Under the pieces are notes generated by a model that was not told the DNA's origin, did no database searches, and worked only from the letters and a program-made list of their open reading frames with translations. From assembly GCF_024346455.1 (NCBI RefSeq), contig NZ_JAGQCY010000013.1, positions 1-64,000 on the forward strand: a stretch of 64,000 nucleotides of DNA, in the 5' to 3' direction. The stretch comes from Cyanobium sp. Aljojuca 7A6. GTDB lineage: Bacteria > Cyanobacteriota > Cyanobacteriia > PCC-6307 > Cyanobiaceae. The translations under genes were made by a program, and so were the position numbers. Positions 53,381 through 61,574 of this stretch are shown here, one piece after another; the first letter of the stretch is position 1; every line of letters begins with the position of its first letter.

Positions 53381-54949
53381 GTGCCGGTGCAACTGCTTCA
53401 GACCCTGGCCGAGCTGAACGACTGGCGCCGCGAGCAGGTCGGCCGGCCGCTCCATTTCGTTCCCACCATGGGCAGCCTGCATCAGGGCCACCGGCAGCTG
53501 CTGCAGCGGGCCTGCGCAGCCGTGCCGGCTGGCCGGCCAGCGGTCCTGCTCAGTGTCTTCGTCAATCCGCTCCAGTTCGGACCGGCTGAAGATTTCGACC
53601 GTTACCCCAGGGATCTGGCCGCCGATGCCGCCCTGGGGGAGGCAGCCGGTGCCGAGGCCCTGTTGGCCCCGTCGGTGCAGGAGCTGTTCCCTGGCGGTGA
53701 GGCCCAGCTCACCGGCGTGGTTCCCCCGGCTGCCCTGCGCCAGTCCCTGTGCGGTCCCGGCCGGCCCGGCCATTTCGAGGGTGTGGCCACCGTGGTCTGC
53801 CGGCTGCTGGCCCTGGTGCGGCCGGATCGGCTTCTGCTCGGGGAGAAGGACTGGCAGCAGCTGACGATCCTGCGCCGCGTGGTGGCCGACCTGGCCCTGC
53901 CGGTGACGGTGCAGGGCTGCGCCACCGTGCGGGAGGCCGATGGGCTCGCCTGCAGTTCCCGCCATCGCTACCTCAGCGCCAGCGAGCGCGATCGGGCGGC
54001 GGCCCTGCCGGCGGCCCTGGGGGCGGCGCGGACGCGCTGGCGCGACGGCACCGACAGCGCGGCGCTGCTTTCCGTTTCGGTGCGCCGCGACCTGGAGGCG
54101 GCGGGCCTGACCGTGGAGTACGTGCAGCTCGTGCAGCCCTCTACCCTGAGCCCCATGACCGCCACCGCTGGCGGCCTCGCGCTGCTGGCCGCGGCCGCCC
54201 GTTGCGGCAGCACGCGCTTGATCGACCATGTCTTCCTGATGAACCGCCCGCCGATCGTCGCCATCGATGGCCCCGCCGGGGCGGGCAAGAGCACCGTCAC
54301 CAGGGCCTTCGCCCGCCGCCTCGGCCTCCTCTATCTCGACACCGGCGCCATGTACCGGGCCCTCACCTGGTGGGTGCTGCACCGGGGTGTGGACCCGGCC
54401 GATGCCGCCGCCATCGCCCCCCTGCTCGACGACCTCGATCTGCAGCTGGAGAGCGACGCCGCTGGTGAGCAGCGGGTGCGGGTGAATGGCCAGGATGTGA
54501 GCGAGCCCATCCGGGGGCCTGAGGTCACCGCTGCGGTGTCCACCGTGGCCGCCCATGCCTGCGTGCGGGCGGCCCTCACCGGGCAGCAGCGGGCCATGGG
54601 TCAGCGGGGCGGCCTGGTGGCGGAAGGGCGCGACATCGGCACCGCCGTCTTCCCGGAGGCGGAGTGCAAGGTGTTCCTCACCGCCACGGTGGCGGAGCGG
54701 GCCCGCCGCCGGGCAGCGGATCTGGCCCAGCGGGGCTTCACCGTGCCGCCCCTGGCGGAACTGGAAGCCCAGATCGCCGAGCGGGATCGCCTGGATTCCA
54801 GCCGGGTCGAGGCACCCCTGCGGCAGGCGGCCGACGCGGTGGAGCTGGTCACCGACGGCCTGGGCATCGACGCCGTGATCGAGCGCCTGGTGGATCTGTT
54901 CCGCGAGCGGGTGCCGGAGGATGCCTGGCCGGGCCCTGGGGCCCCCTAG
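53381..54949 (+). CDS. panC-cmk: Bifunctional pantoate-beta-alanine ligase / cytidylate kinase
   Basis: Protein of 522 residues, the two-enzyme fusion found in cyanobacteria. Residues 1 to about 280 are PanC (HFVPTMGSLHQGH, FVNPLQFGP, VREADGLACSSRH), which makes pantothenate. Residues about 285-515 are Cmk: PPIVAIDGPAGAGKST with the P-loop, YLDTGAMYRA, and GLVAEGRDIGTAVFP, which phosphorylates CMP and dCMP. The GTG at 53381 is chosen because an earlier in-frame GTG (53366) sits inside the terminator stem of the gene before. Confidence 0.94.
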   Translation: MPVQLLQTLAELNDWRREQVGRPLHFVPTMGSLHQGHRQLLQRACAAVPAGRPAVLLSVFVNPLQFGPAEDFDRYPRDLAADAALGEAAGAEALLAPSVQELFPGGEAQLTGVVPPAALRQSLCGPGRPGHFEGVATVVCRLLALVRPDRLLLGEKDWQQLTILRRVVADLALPVTVQGCATVREADGLACSSRHRYLSASERDRAAALPAALGAARTRWRDGTDSAALLSVSVRRDLEAAGLTVEYVQLVQPSTLSPMTATAGGLALLAAAARCGSTRLIDHVFLMNRPPIVAIDGPAGAGKSTVTRAFARRLGLLYLDTGAMYRALTWWVLHRGVDPADAAAIAPLLDDLDLQLESDAAGEQRVRVNGQDVSEPIRGPEVTAAVSTVAAHACVRAALTGQQRAMGQRGGLVAEGRDIGTAVFPEAECKVFLTATVAERARRRAADLAQRGFTVPPLAELEAQIAERDRLDSSRVEAPLRQAADAVELVTDGLGIDAVIERLVDLFRERVPEDAWPGPGAP

Positions 54950-55458
54950 TCGCCCGCCCGTTCAGCCTTCAGGGTCTCAAGCAGGCCCCCGCAGGCGTCC
55001 TCCAGCAGATCCAGCACCCGATCAAAGCCCTCCTCCCCGCCGTAGTAGGGATCGGGCACCTCTTCGGTGCCGTAGCGGCGGCAGTAGCGGGTGAGGGGGG
55101 TGATCTGGGCGGCGGCCCCAGGCCCGGCCAGGCTCCGCACCGCCTTCAGGTTCTGCCGGTCCATCGTCAGCAAGTGGTCGAAGCGGCCCAGGTCGTCCGC
55201 CGTGATCTGGCGGGCCCGGCTGGGCAGGGCGATGCCCCGTCGGGTGGCGGCGCTGCGCATGCGCGCGTCGGCGGGCCGTCCCACGTGCCAGTCGCCGGTG
55301 CCGGCGGAATCAACCTCGAAGGCATGCTCCAGGCCCTGCTGGGCCAGCAGATGCAGAAACACCCCCTCGGCGGCCGGTGAGCGGCAGATGTTGCCCAGAC
55401 AGACGAACAGGACCCTGGTGGGCTTGGGTGTCGCTTCCTGGCTGGAGGTGGCACTCAT
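54946..55458 (-). CDS. Low-molecular-weight protein tyrosine phosphatase
   Basis: Protein of 170 residues with the phosphatase loop VLFVCLGNICRSP (C(X)5R, residues about 15-27) and the general-acid motif VPDPYYGGEEGFD near 130. Such enzymes remove phosphate from tyrosine in regulatory and polysaccharide proteins. It is the third gene of a unit with two phycobilin lyase genes, its ATG overlapping the cpcF-like stop (ATGA at 55455-55458). Convergent with panC-cmk with a four-base overlap. Confidence 0.88.
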   Translation of the reverse strand: MSATSSQEATPKPTRVLFVCLGNICRSPAAEGVFLHLLAQQGLEHAFEVDSAGTGDWHVGRPADARMRSAATRRGIALPSRARQITADDLGRFDHLLTMDRQNLKAVRSLAGPGAAAQITPLTRYCRRYGTEEVPDPYYGGEEGFDRVLDLLEDACGGLLETLKAERAGD

Positions 55459-56150
55459 CGGGATCCCCCATCACCAGCTCGTTCATTCAGACGGCGCAGG
55501 GCCAACTCGGCCCGTAGCCGCACCACGGGCGTGTCTTCGAGGCAAGGCTTCGCCAGGCTGCTCAAGGAATCCTGGGCCCGCCTGCGCAGATCGCTCTCCG
55601 GGGAGAGTGTGAGGGCCAGCGATTCCAGACCCACCACCACGGCGTAGCGCACCACCCATTCGCCATCGCGGCAGGCGGCCTCGAGCGCCGTCAGGCAACG
55701 CCCGTTGAGGCGCTCCCGTTCTTCGCCCTGAAGGCCTTCATGGCTCAGTTGCCCCAGGCCCCTGGCGGCGGCCCGGCGCACACTGGGTCCGACGTCCTTG
55801 CCAAGGGCCCCCTCCAGCAGCTCCAGTCCCCGCACATCCCGGATTCCCGCCAACGCGCGCACGGCCCAGGCGCGCGCCCCATAGTTGTGCTCATCCAGGG
55901 TGGCCAGCAGGGGTTGCACCGCTGCCGTTCCGATGGCGATCAGGCCCTCCACGGCGGCGACGGAGGCCCCAGGGTTGTTGAAGCCCAGCACCCGGATCAG
56001 ACAGTCGATCGCCTCCGCATCCCCGGCCCCACCAGTCATGCCGGCCAGGTTCTCGGTGGCCACTAGCAGAGCATCGGAGCTGTCGGCCTGCTCCACCGCT
56101 GCGATCAGATCCTGAAACGGACGCATCATCTGGCCTCGGTGCGTGTTCAA
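55455..56150 (-). CDS. cpcF: CpcF-like phycobilin lyase subunit (HEAT repeats)
   Basis: Protein of 231 residues made of HEAT-like helical repeats from about residue 45 (for example AVEGLIAIGTAAVQPLLATLDE and RAWAVRALAGIRDVRGLELLEGAL). CpcF with CpcE attaches phycocyanobilin to Cys84 of the phycocyanin alpha subunit, and related pairs handle other bilins. Translation starts at a TTG overlapping the CpcE stop (TTGA) or at ATG 56129. Which bilin and subunit it uses cannot be decided here. Confidence 0.75.
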   Translation of the reverse strand: MNTHRGQMMRPFQDLIAAVEQADSSDALLVATENLAGMTGGAGDAEAIDCLIRVLGFNNPGASVAAVEGLIAIGTAAVQPLLATLDEHNYGARAWAVRALAGIRDVRGLELLEGALGKDVGPSVRRAAARGLGQLSHEGLQGEERERLNGRCLTALEAACRDGEWVVRYAVVVGLESLALTLSPESDLRRRAQDSLSSLAKPCLEDTPVVRLRAELALRRLNERAGDGGSR

Positions 56151-56980
56151 AGCAGTTCGTCCATGGCCGCCAGAAGGCTTTCCGTGTCGGGTTCCCCTTG
56201 GCCCTTCTCCACCAGCCCTCGCAGGGCGATCAGCTTGAGGCTGTTCTCCGCCAGCGTGCGGCGGATCGGTTCGAGGGCCGGACGCCAGCCCACGGCCCCA
56301 AGGTCCATCAGGGCGGCGCGACGCACCTGGAGTTGGGGATGCTCAAGAAGGCTCACCAATCCCTCAGCCCGCCGAGGATCGCCGCTGAGCAGGAAAAGGG
56401 CACGCCCGGCCGCACTGCGGATCAGGGGGCGATCATGGTCAAGGAAGGGCTCGATCACCGCCAGTACGGTGGTTTCCGCCACACCGATGTCTCCCAGGGC
56501 CTCCAGCATGGCCTCACAGGGCTCCCTCAGGCGGGGGCTGCGAGGATCGAGCGGTGCACCCGCCCCGGCCAGGCCACTGGCCAGACGTTGACAGAGGACG
56601 GCGACCGCCCCTTCGGCCCGCAACTCGCCCAGGGCGCGGGCGGCAGCCTCACGCAAGCCGTCGTCCTCGTCCTCCAGGGCGGCGAGCAGATCCGGGATCG
56701 CCTGGGGATCCCCCAGCTTCCCGAGGGCCCGGGCGGCATTGCGGGCCACGGCGTTGTGCTCCACTCCGGAGGCCGCTTCGCGGGGCTGCCTTCGGCGCAG
56801 GGCCGCCTGAAGCAGGGGCACCGCCTCGGGGTGCCGACTGCGCATGCGCCCCAGCCACCAAGCGGCATAGTACTGATCCGAATGATCGTCGATCTGGCGA
56901 AGTCGCTGCAGTGCTTCCGATTCGCTGATCGGTTCGCCGGCCCCGGCACGTGGGGAGGCCGGATCGGTCGTGCCAGTCAT
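56147..56980 (-). CDS. cpcE: CpcE-like phycobilin lyase subunit (HEAT repeats)
   Basis: Protein of 277 residues, recognised by YYAAWWLGRMRSRHPEAVPLLQAAL near residue 37, close to the start of CpcE proteins, followed by HEAT repeats such as NAARALGKLGDPQAIPDLLAALEDE. CpcE and CpcF work as a heterodimer that adds or isomerises the bilin on a phycobiliprotein alpha subunit. Here the pair is followed by a tyrosine phosphatase. The ATG at 56980 is clear. No phycobiliprotein gene lies nearby. Confidence 0.8.
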   Translation of the reverse strand: MTGTTDPASPRAGAGEPISESEALQRLRQIDDHSDQYYAAWWLGRMRSRHPEAVPLLQAALRRRQPREAASGVEHNAVARNAARALGKLGDPQAIPDLLAALEDEDDGLREAAARALGELRAEGAVAVLCQRLASGLAGAGAPLDPRSPRLREPCEAMLEALGDIGVAETTVLAVIEPFLDHDRPLIRSAAGRALFLLSGDPRRAEGLVSLLEHPQLQVRRAALMDLGAVGWRPALEPIRRTLAENSLKLIALRGLVEKGQGEPDTESLLAAMDELL

Positions 56981-57064
56981 GGACTGCAGATGGCCTGGGT
57001 ACAGACCTCTGATACTGCCATTGCGGTGATTCCGCCCCTGGCCCGTTGGTGTTAGGAGGAACCA

Positions 57065-57616
57065 GTGGTGTCAATGATCCTTGGTCGTCATGAACTCCGT
57101 GCCTGCCCCAGAGCCCCCAGAGGCCTGCTTCGGGGCGATCCCGACGCCTTGTCTCGACGCCTGTGGAGTGGCCCTCGTGTTCCGTCGCATTTTGCGCTCA
57201 GGGAGGGTATCGCCGGGCGGATCACCACCGAAGGCCACTGCATCGACACCGATCGTGTGAGGGTGCAGATCACCATCGAGGCGAACGATTACGTACAGAC
57301 CAACACGGTGCGGATTGATACTCCGTCCGAAGTCGTGGCGCAATATCAAGGCCATTTCCTCGACGGAACGCTTGCCTTTCCGCTCACTGACGAGGGTTAT
57401 ACCCTCTCCGGAGAAAAAGCCACAGCTTTCTCAGGAATCGCCTGGCCCATCAGCGATCATGTCATCGTCTACTGCGGCAGTCGCACCCTGTGAGGGGTCC
57501 GTACTCACTACAATGAGATCATTATGCTGCTCTCCGATGACCAGCGGGTGCTCACCACCCAGCTCTACGAAAATGGTATCTACACGCACGTCACGATGAT
57601 CCAAGAGTGGCGTTAG
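57065..57616 (+). pseudogene. Gene of unknown (calycin/DUF3598-like?) type with an in-frame stop
   Basis: A reading frame from about 57065 to 57616 is interrupted only by TGA at 57491-57493. Before it lies a beta-rich stretch (GRITTEGHCIDTDRVRVQIT, DYVQTNTVRIDTPSEVVAQY); after it the same frame goes on as THYNEIIMLLSDDQRVLTTQ and ends HVTMIQEWR before TAG. The alternation of strands and the LSDDQRVLTTQLY ending resemble a small calycin-type beta barrel, perhaps DUF3598, but I am not sure of the family. The first 45 residues look less convincing. Confidence 0.5.
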
Positions 57617-57782
57617 ACCGGTGGCTGAATTGCACGGCGACAACTAGTGTGCCGTCCCAGAGATTTGCGAGCAAAGTCGCTGGAGCTTCTCCAGGATTGA
57701 GTCCGCCGTCCCGGTCCAGTTGAACGGGGCCTTGGTCTTGTTGTAGGCCGCCACGAATTGCTCAATCTTGGCGATCAGCTCC

Positions 57783-57809
57783 TACCGCTGCGCGGAAGCC
57801 TCCGGCTAG
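57783..57809. repeat. Double mini-hairpin insertion E2 in the transposase
   Basis: Twenty-seven bases that interrupt the transposase frame further on. On the minus strand: AGCC-GGA-GGCT and CCGC-GCA-GCGG, again two tandem C-GNA-G hairpins. E1 and E2 share GCCGGAGGC and both end in GTA at the same relative side. Confidence 0.7.
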
Positions 57810-57876
57810 GACACTCGAGAAGCTTCCCCGTCGGATCGCCCGCTGGGTGATGCTCCCAAACCAGTGCTCCACCTGG

Positions 57877-57901
57877 TACGGCCTCCGGCCGACTTCGTCT
57901 A
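57877..57901. repeat. Double mini-hairpin insertion E1 in the transposase
   Basis: Twenty-five bases that interrupt the transposase frame. On the minus strand they read as two tandem hairpins with three-base loops: GAC-GAA-GTC and GGCC-GGA-GGCC. Both loops are of the C-GNA-G kind known to make very stable DNA mini-hairpins. Confidence 0.7.
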
Positions 57902-58891
57902 CAGCCAGGAGGCGTAGGTGGGTGTGTAGTGGACGTGGAAGCGGGGCCGCTGCGCCAGCCAGGCGCGGACCCTGGCGTGCTTGTGGGTGCAGTAGTTGTC
58001 CACGATCAGGTGGACGTCCAGATCCTCGGGAACGGACCTTTCGATCTGGCGCAGGAACCCCAGGAATTCCTGATGCCGATGGCGCGGTCTGCACCGGGTA
58101 AGCACCTCGCCGGTGGCGACGTCCAGGGCAGCGAACAGGGTGGTGGTGCCGTGACGGATGTAGTCGTGGGTAACTCCCTCCACGTAGCCAAGGCCCATGG
58201 GCAGTAGCGGCTGAGTCAGGTCTAGGGCCTGGATCTGTGTCTTCTCGTCGACGCAGAGCACCATCGCCTTGTCCGGTGGGTTCAGGTACAGGCCGACGAT
58301 GTCCCTGACCTTTTCAACGAAGAAGGGGTCGGTCGAGAGCTTGAACATCTTCTGCCGGTGAGGCTGCACCGAGAAGGTCTGCAGCCAGCGGTGAACCGTG
58401 GTTTTAGAAATGCCTGTCGCAGCGGCGAGGGTGCGGGCGCTCCAGTGGGTGCTGCCATCGGTGGGTTTGGTCTGCAGAGCCCGGTTGATCACCTCGGCCA
58501 CTGTGTCGTCCTCGTAGGTTCGAGGCCGGCCGGGACGCAGCTCATCGTGCAACCCCTCCAGGCCCAGCTCCCGATAACGCTTGCGCCACTTGCCGACGGT
58601 CATGCCCGTCAGCCCCATTCGCTTGGCGATGGCCGTGTTGGCTTCGCCAGCTCCGCAGGCCAGCACGATCTGAGCGCGCTGCACGATCGAATGAGGTAGC
58701 TAGCGAGAGCTGGCGATGCCCTGCAGTTGCTGAACCTCGTCATCGCTGAGGACCAGCGGTGGCATCGGACGGCCAAGCGCCACGGAGCACCTCGGATAAC
58801 ACTCCTGATTCTAGCTGTTATTTCCGGGACCGGACACTAAGTAGGCGTGAGATAATCAACTTCTGACGACCCAGATCCTGGCCTGATCACC

Positions 58892-59722
58892 ATGGCAAGC
58901 ACAACCAACCCGCGCAACGCAGGAGCTGATCGTCAGTGGGATCTGATGAGAGCCAGCTTTGATGGCGACTGGCAGGGGGTAACGACCTGGTATGGGCGAG
59001 ACAGCACAGGAATGGATCTGACCCGTGGAAAATCAGATCCAGCTGGATCGATGTATGCGATCCGTTTTACAGATGCCAACACGGGACTTTGGCACGGCAC
59101 GGGCTTGCGCTTCTCTCCAGGCGGGGAACGCAAGTTTCCGCTTATTCGGCATCGCTATAACTTGAGTAATCACTGTTGGCATTTTCCCCATACGGCAGGT
59201 CAGTCAAGTCTGGAGATGGATGGACGTGATGGCCGCGCAGGCCATGAAGTGAACTTCTTCAACTGCCGTTCTAGATCCATGCTCATAACTCTCTATCAGC
59301 GGCAAGAGGATCAAACTATGCTCCTGTAATCAATCGCTGCAACCCCCTTTCTCTGCCAGCGAGCGGCCGTGGATCCGGTTCGAGATCAACCAGCTTCCTC
59401 GCACGAACTCTTCCAGGTAATCACCGGCTGGCCTGGATTAGAGCAGGAACTGCGACCAGGACAATGGCCCGCTTGCACCCCTGCCGGCCGAAAAATCGCT
59501 GGTTTCGATATCAGATCCTTCCAAAAGTATGAGGTGGAGGGGCTATTTGGCGACAATCTCTTGTGTAGCTTGCCAAAAAGATTGCCCGATGGGCCCTTCG
59601 ATCTTAATTTTGGTTGCCTCTTAAGCTCCAGTGAATTTATACATCTTATGATGGAATACAATGAAAGTCATCAGCTGGTTCGTTGGGTCGAAAGTCGCTA
59701 TCAACCAACCATCGATGGATGA
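58892..59722 (+). pseudogene. Gene of unknown (DUF3598-like?) type with one in-frame TAA
   Basis: A frame of 277 codons from ATG 58892 to 59722 is interrupted by a single TAA at 59327-59329 (CAA to TAA would explain it). The first part has QWDLMRASFDGDWQGVTTWY and NCRSRSMLITLYQR; the second has EGLFGDNLLCSLPKRLPDG and FDLNFGCLLSSSEFIHLMM. The WxG...W...Y start and the alternating strands fit a calycin-type barrel of the DUF3598 kind, a guess I hold loosely. Alternatively these are two short genes, the second starting at GTG 59369. Its end overlaps the epimerase gene by 22 bases. Confidence 0.5.
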
Positions 59723-60618
59723 GTAAAAGTGAAGCCTGTTTGCTTAAGCTTTTCATTGCTCACTCTGGCGTTGAGTACACGATCAGTCGTGTCAACCGAG
59801 AGCCATTTTGCCAGTGGCAGGCCAGCTTGCTCACACAGACGATCGGTGAGCTCTTGACCGGTGAACTGGGTGTCGTTCACCAGATTGTAAGTGTCATTGA
59901 GGTTGCGCTCGAAAGCGAATGACACTCCTCGGACAATATCATCAAGATGAATCCAGCAAGGCACATTCTGCCCATTGCGCTGCACGAGGCTGCCTGCCGC
60001 TGAGAGGAGCATGCCAGGAATATCGCGGCCAGGTCCGTAGATGCCGCCAAGACGAAGAATGCAGACCTTGACTTTGTCTGAGCGTACGGATTGAACCATC
60101 TCTTCGGCTCTCGCAAGCACCTCATTGACGGGGTGAAGAATGTCTAGCTGGGAACCCTCGTCGGTTAATGCCCCACGTCGATTACCATAGACTCCACAAC
60201 TACTCAGATGGACCAACTGAAGTGGTCTTTTGTTTGGGCGTCGATCCAGCACATCAAGTAGTACTTGAATTCCGCCAAAAAACGTTTCCCGGTATTGACT
60301 CACATCTACCTGAGAACTCTTTGACGGTGCAAACGACACCAAGATGCCATCAAGGTCTTCAGTAAAGGAGAGGCTGGTGCGGGAATCTGTGGAATCAAAA
60401 ATCACTGGATTATCAACAAGATCAGCCAATTCAGCTAGGCGTTCACGGCGGGTTGTCGTTCCCCAGAGTTCATGTCCCTCCTGCCTCCAGGCCTTGGCAA
60501 CCGCTTCACCCACGTAGCCACAGCCAAGAATGGCGCGCTGTTCACCGGAAGGCAGGATCGGGCGTTGCTCCTTGGCTAGCAACTGGTAAAGCGATGCCAG
60601 ATCGGGAGAGGACGTCAT
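59701..60618 (-). CDS. NAD-dependent epimerase/dehydratase (SDR family)
   Basis: Protein of 305 residues. The Rossmann nucleotide motif is AILGCGYVGEAVAKAW near residue 29 (GxGxxG of atypical SDRs), with a strand SFAPSK near 93, HLSSCGVYGNRRG near 139 holding Ser and Tyr, and LRLGGIYGPGRD near 190. It acts on nucleotide sugars or similar compounds; related proteins occur near phycobilisome genes of picocyanobacteria, with unknown role. Lys of the YxxxK set is not obvious. ATG at 60618. The gene is visibly less GC-rich than most here. Confidence 0.75.
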   Translation of the reverse strand: MTSSPDLASLYQLLAKEQRPILPSGEQRAILGCGYVGEAVAKAWRQEGHELWGTTTRRERLAELADLVDNPVIFDSTDSRTSLSFTEDLDGILVSFAPSKSSQVDVSQYRETFFGGIQVLLDVLDRRPNKRPLQLVHLSSCGVYGNRRGALTDEGSQLDILHPVNEVLARAEEMVQSVRSDKVKVCILRLGGIYGPGRDIPGMLLSAAGSLVQRNGQNVPCWIHLDDIVRGVSFAFERNLNDTYNLVNDTQFTGQELTDRLCEQAGLPLAKWLSVDTTDRVLNARVSNEKLKQTGFTFTHPSMVG

Positions 60619-60753
60619 GCGATCGTTACATTTCGTAAAGGCTAGCCGGTGTGTCAACGGGGTGTGAGGCAAGGGATGTGTCGACCCTCCCCTTGCCGAG
60701 AGATGTTCCAGCTCCGCCTCGCGTGAGAGGGTGGTTTCAGGCGCTCCATCGCA

Positions 60754-60996
60754 ATGCCCACTTACCAGATCACAGCGGAGGGACTGGAGGACTTGCAGGT
60801 GAACTGTCCAGGTTGCAGCGGCGACGCCCTCGTTCTGGCCCTGAGGAACCGGGAAATGCAGAGCTATCAGACGCTCCGGCGCAGCGATGACGGTCGCCAA
60901 TGGTGGTTTCAGGTGACCTTGAAGCTCGGAGGGGCTGGAGTCAGTGAAGACAGTGCCGTCATCAGGGTGGTCAGCGTCTGTCGAATCGACGACTGA
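60754..60996 (+). CDS. Small hypothetical protein
   Basis: Protein of 80 residues starting at ATG 60754. MPTYQITAEGLEDLQVNCPGC begins with a strand and a CPGC pair; a second block, DDGRQWWFQVTLKL, is beta-rich. It may be a small zinc-binding or bilin-region protein, but I know no match. It is followed within 50 bases by an IS21 remnant. Confidence 0.4.
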   Translation: MPTYQITAEGLEDLQVNCPGCSGDALVLALRNREMQSYQTLRRSDDGRQWWFQVTLKLGGAGVSEDSAVIRVVSVCRIDD

Positions 60997-61036
60997 TGTT
61001 GCGATTGACACCACGGGCCAGTCTCACCACCGCTGC

Positions 61037-61222
61037 GAACGGAAATCTCCGCTGGTACCCAGCAACCAGCCGATCAGCGAGTGGGAGAACGCCTTCTCCA
61101 CCAGCGCCATGACGGAGGCGGCGATCGTCCTGCTGGTGGACCACAGCACCATCGTTCAAATAAGTGGCGAGAGCTACCGCCGCAAGCGGGCAGGGCGAAC
61201 AGGCCGCTCCGCTGCGGGCTGA
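61037..61222 (+). pseudogene. Remnant of IS21 helper gene istB (C-terminal part)
   Basis: The frame reads SPLVPSNQPISEWENAF, then TEAAIVLLVDHSTIVQISGE and SYRRKRA, closely following the end of IstB ATPases (SNLPFSEW..., RLVHHATI..., SYRRK). The start of the gene with its P-loop and istA are absent. The window shows no second end of the element. Confidence 0.75.
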
Positions 61223-61446
61223 TTCCGTGCATTCACGCCGTTGCCTTTGGCTGTGGCCTCCTCCAAGGTTGTGTTCAGCAGGCGGCAGCGCGGAAGCAGA
61301 CCTTTTGCATGCAGTTGTTCACGACAGGCCTCGACCATCGATCCGCTGGGCTCGACCACGCTGAGTCGTGCCTGAGGCAGACGACACCTCAGGAGGATCA
61401 GCTCCCCCCCTGGGCCCGGCCCCACCACAAGCGCCTGGGCGGCCTA
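61174..61446 (-). pseudogene. Methyltransferase fragment
   Basis: A frame contains VVGPGPGGELILLRCRLPQA, the SAM-binding Gly loop (motif I), and LSVVEPSGSMVEACREQL, the acidic end of the second strand, as in class I methyltransferases. It has an in-frame TAG just before the Gly loop and no C-terminal domain; the frame then runs into the istB remnant. A truncated relic, probably cut by the IS21 insertion. Confidence 0.6.
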
Positions 61447-61574
61447 AGGAGACTTGCTGACGGCACAGCTCGGGCCAGCTTCGTGCGGTGTGCCGTGGCC
61501 AGGCACGGCGTGGCCGATGCTGCGAGCGCAGGTACGGCCGAAATCCCCCTCGAAGTCGAGTCTGTCTGCGGGAT

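Larger units (their letters stand above)
57644..58765 (-). pseudogene. IS630-type transposase, multiply broken
   Basis: The frame starts MPPLVLSDDEVQQLQ at 58765 and reads through a helix-turn-helix region (AIAKRMGLTGMTVGKWRKRY), VLCVDEKTQIQALD and LDVHLIVDNYCTHKHARV (DDE-type acidic residues) to YTPTYASWL. Lesions are a TAG at codon 22 (58702-58700), a 25-base insertion at 57877-57901 just after ASWL, and a 27-base insertion at 57783-57809 after SFSSV. Beyond them the tail resumes (ELIAKIEQFVAAYNKTKAPF) to a TAG in the left inverted repeat. Apart from these, it is well preserved, so inactivation looks recent. Confidence 0.85.
57645..58839. mobile_element. Dead IS630-family insertion element
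   Basis: About 1.2 kb bounded by TA dinucleotides and imperfect terminal inverted repeats: TAGTGTGCCGTCCCAGAGAT inward at the left (57645) and TAGTGTCCGGTCCCGGAAAT inward at the right (from 58839). TA duplication and an internal transposase with a DDE fold mark the IS630/Tc1 group. The transposase is broken three ways, so the element cannot move by itself. It sits between two degenerate genes. Confidence 0.85.

Noticed and set aside
57762-58094. Separate 110-residue gene inside the IS element
   Set aside because: It is the shifted tail of the broken transposase (its end reads VEHWFGSITQRAIRRGSFSS, the transposase sequence).
61319-61574. C-terminal half of the long minus frame after pebB
   Set aside because: Past about 61700 this frame becomes Arg/Pro/Gly-rich noise, while another frame continues the protein to a stop at 61575.
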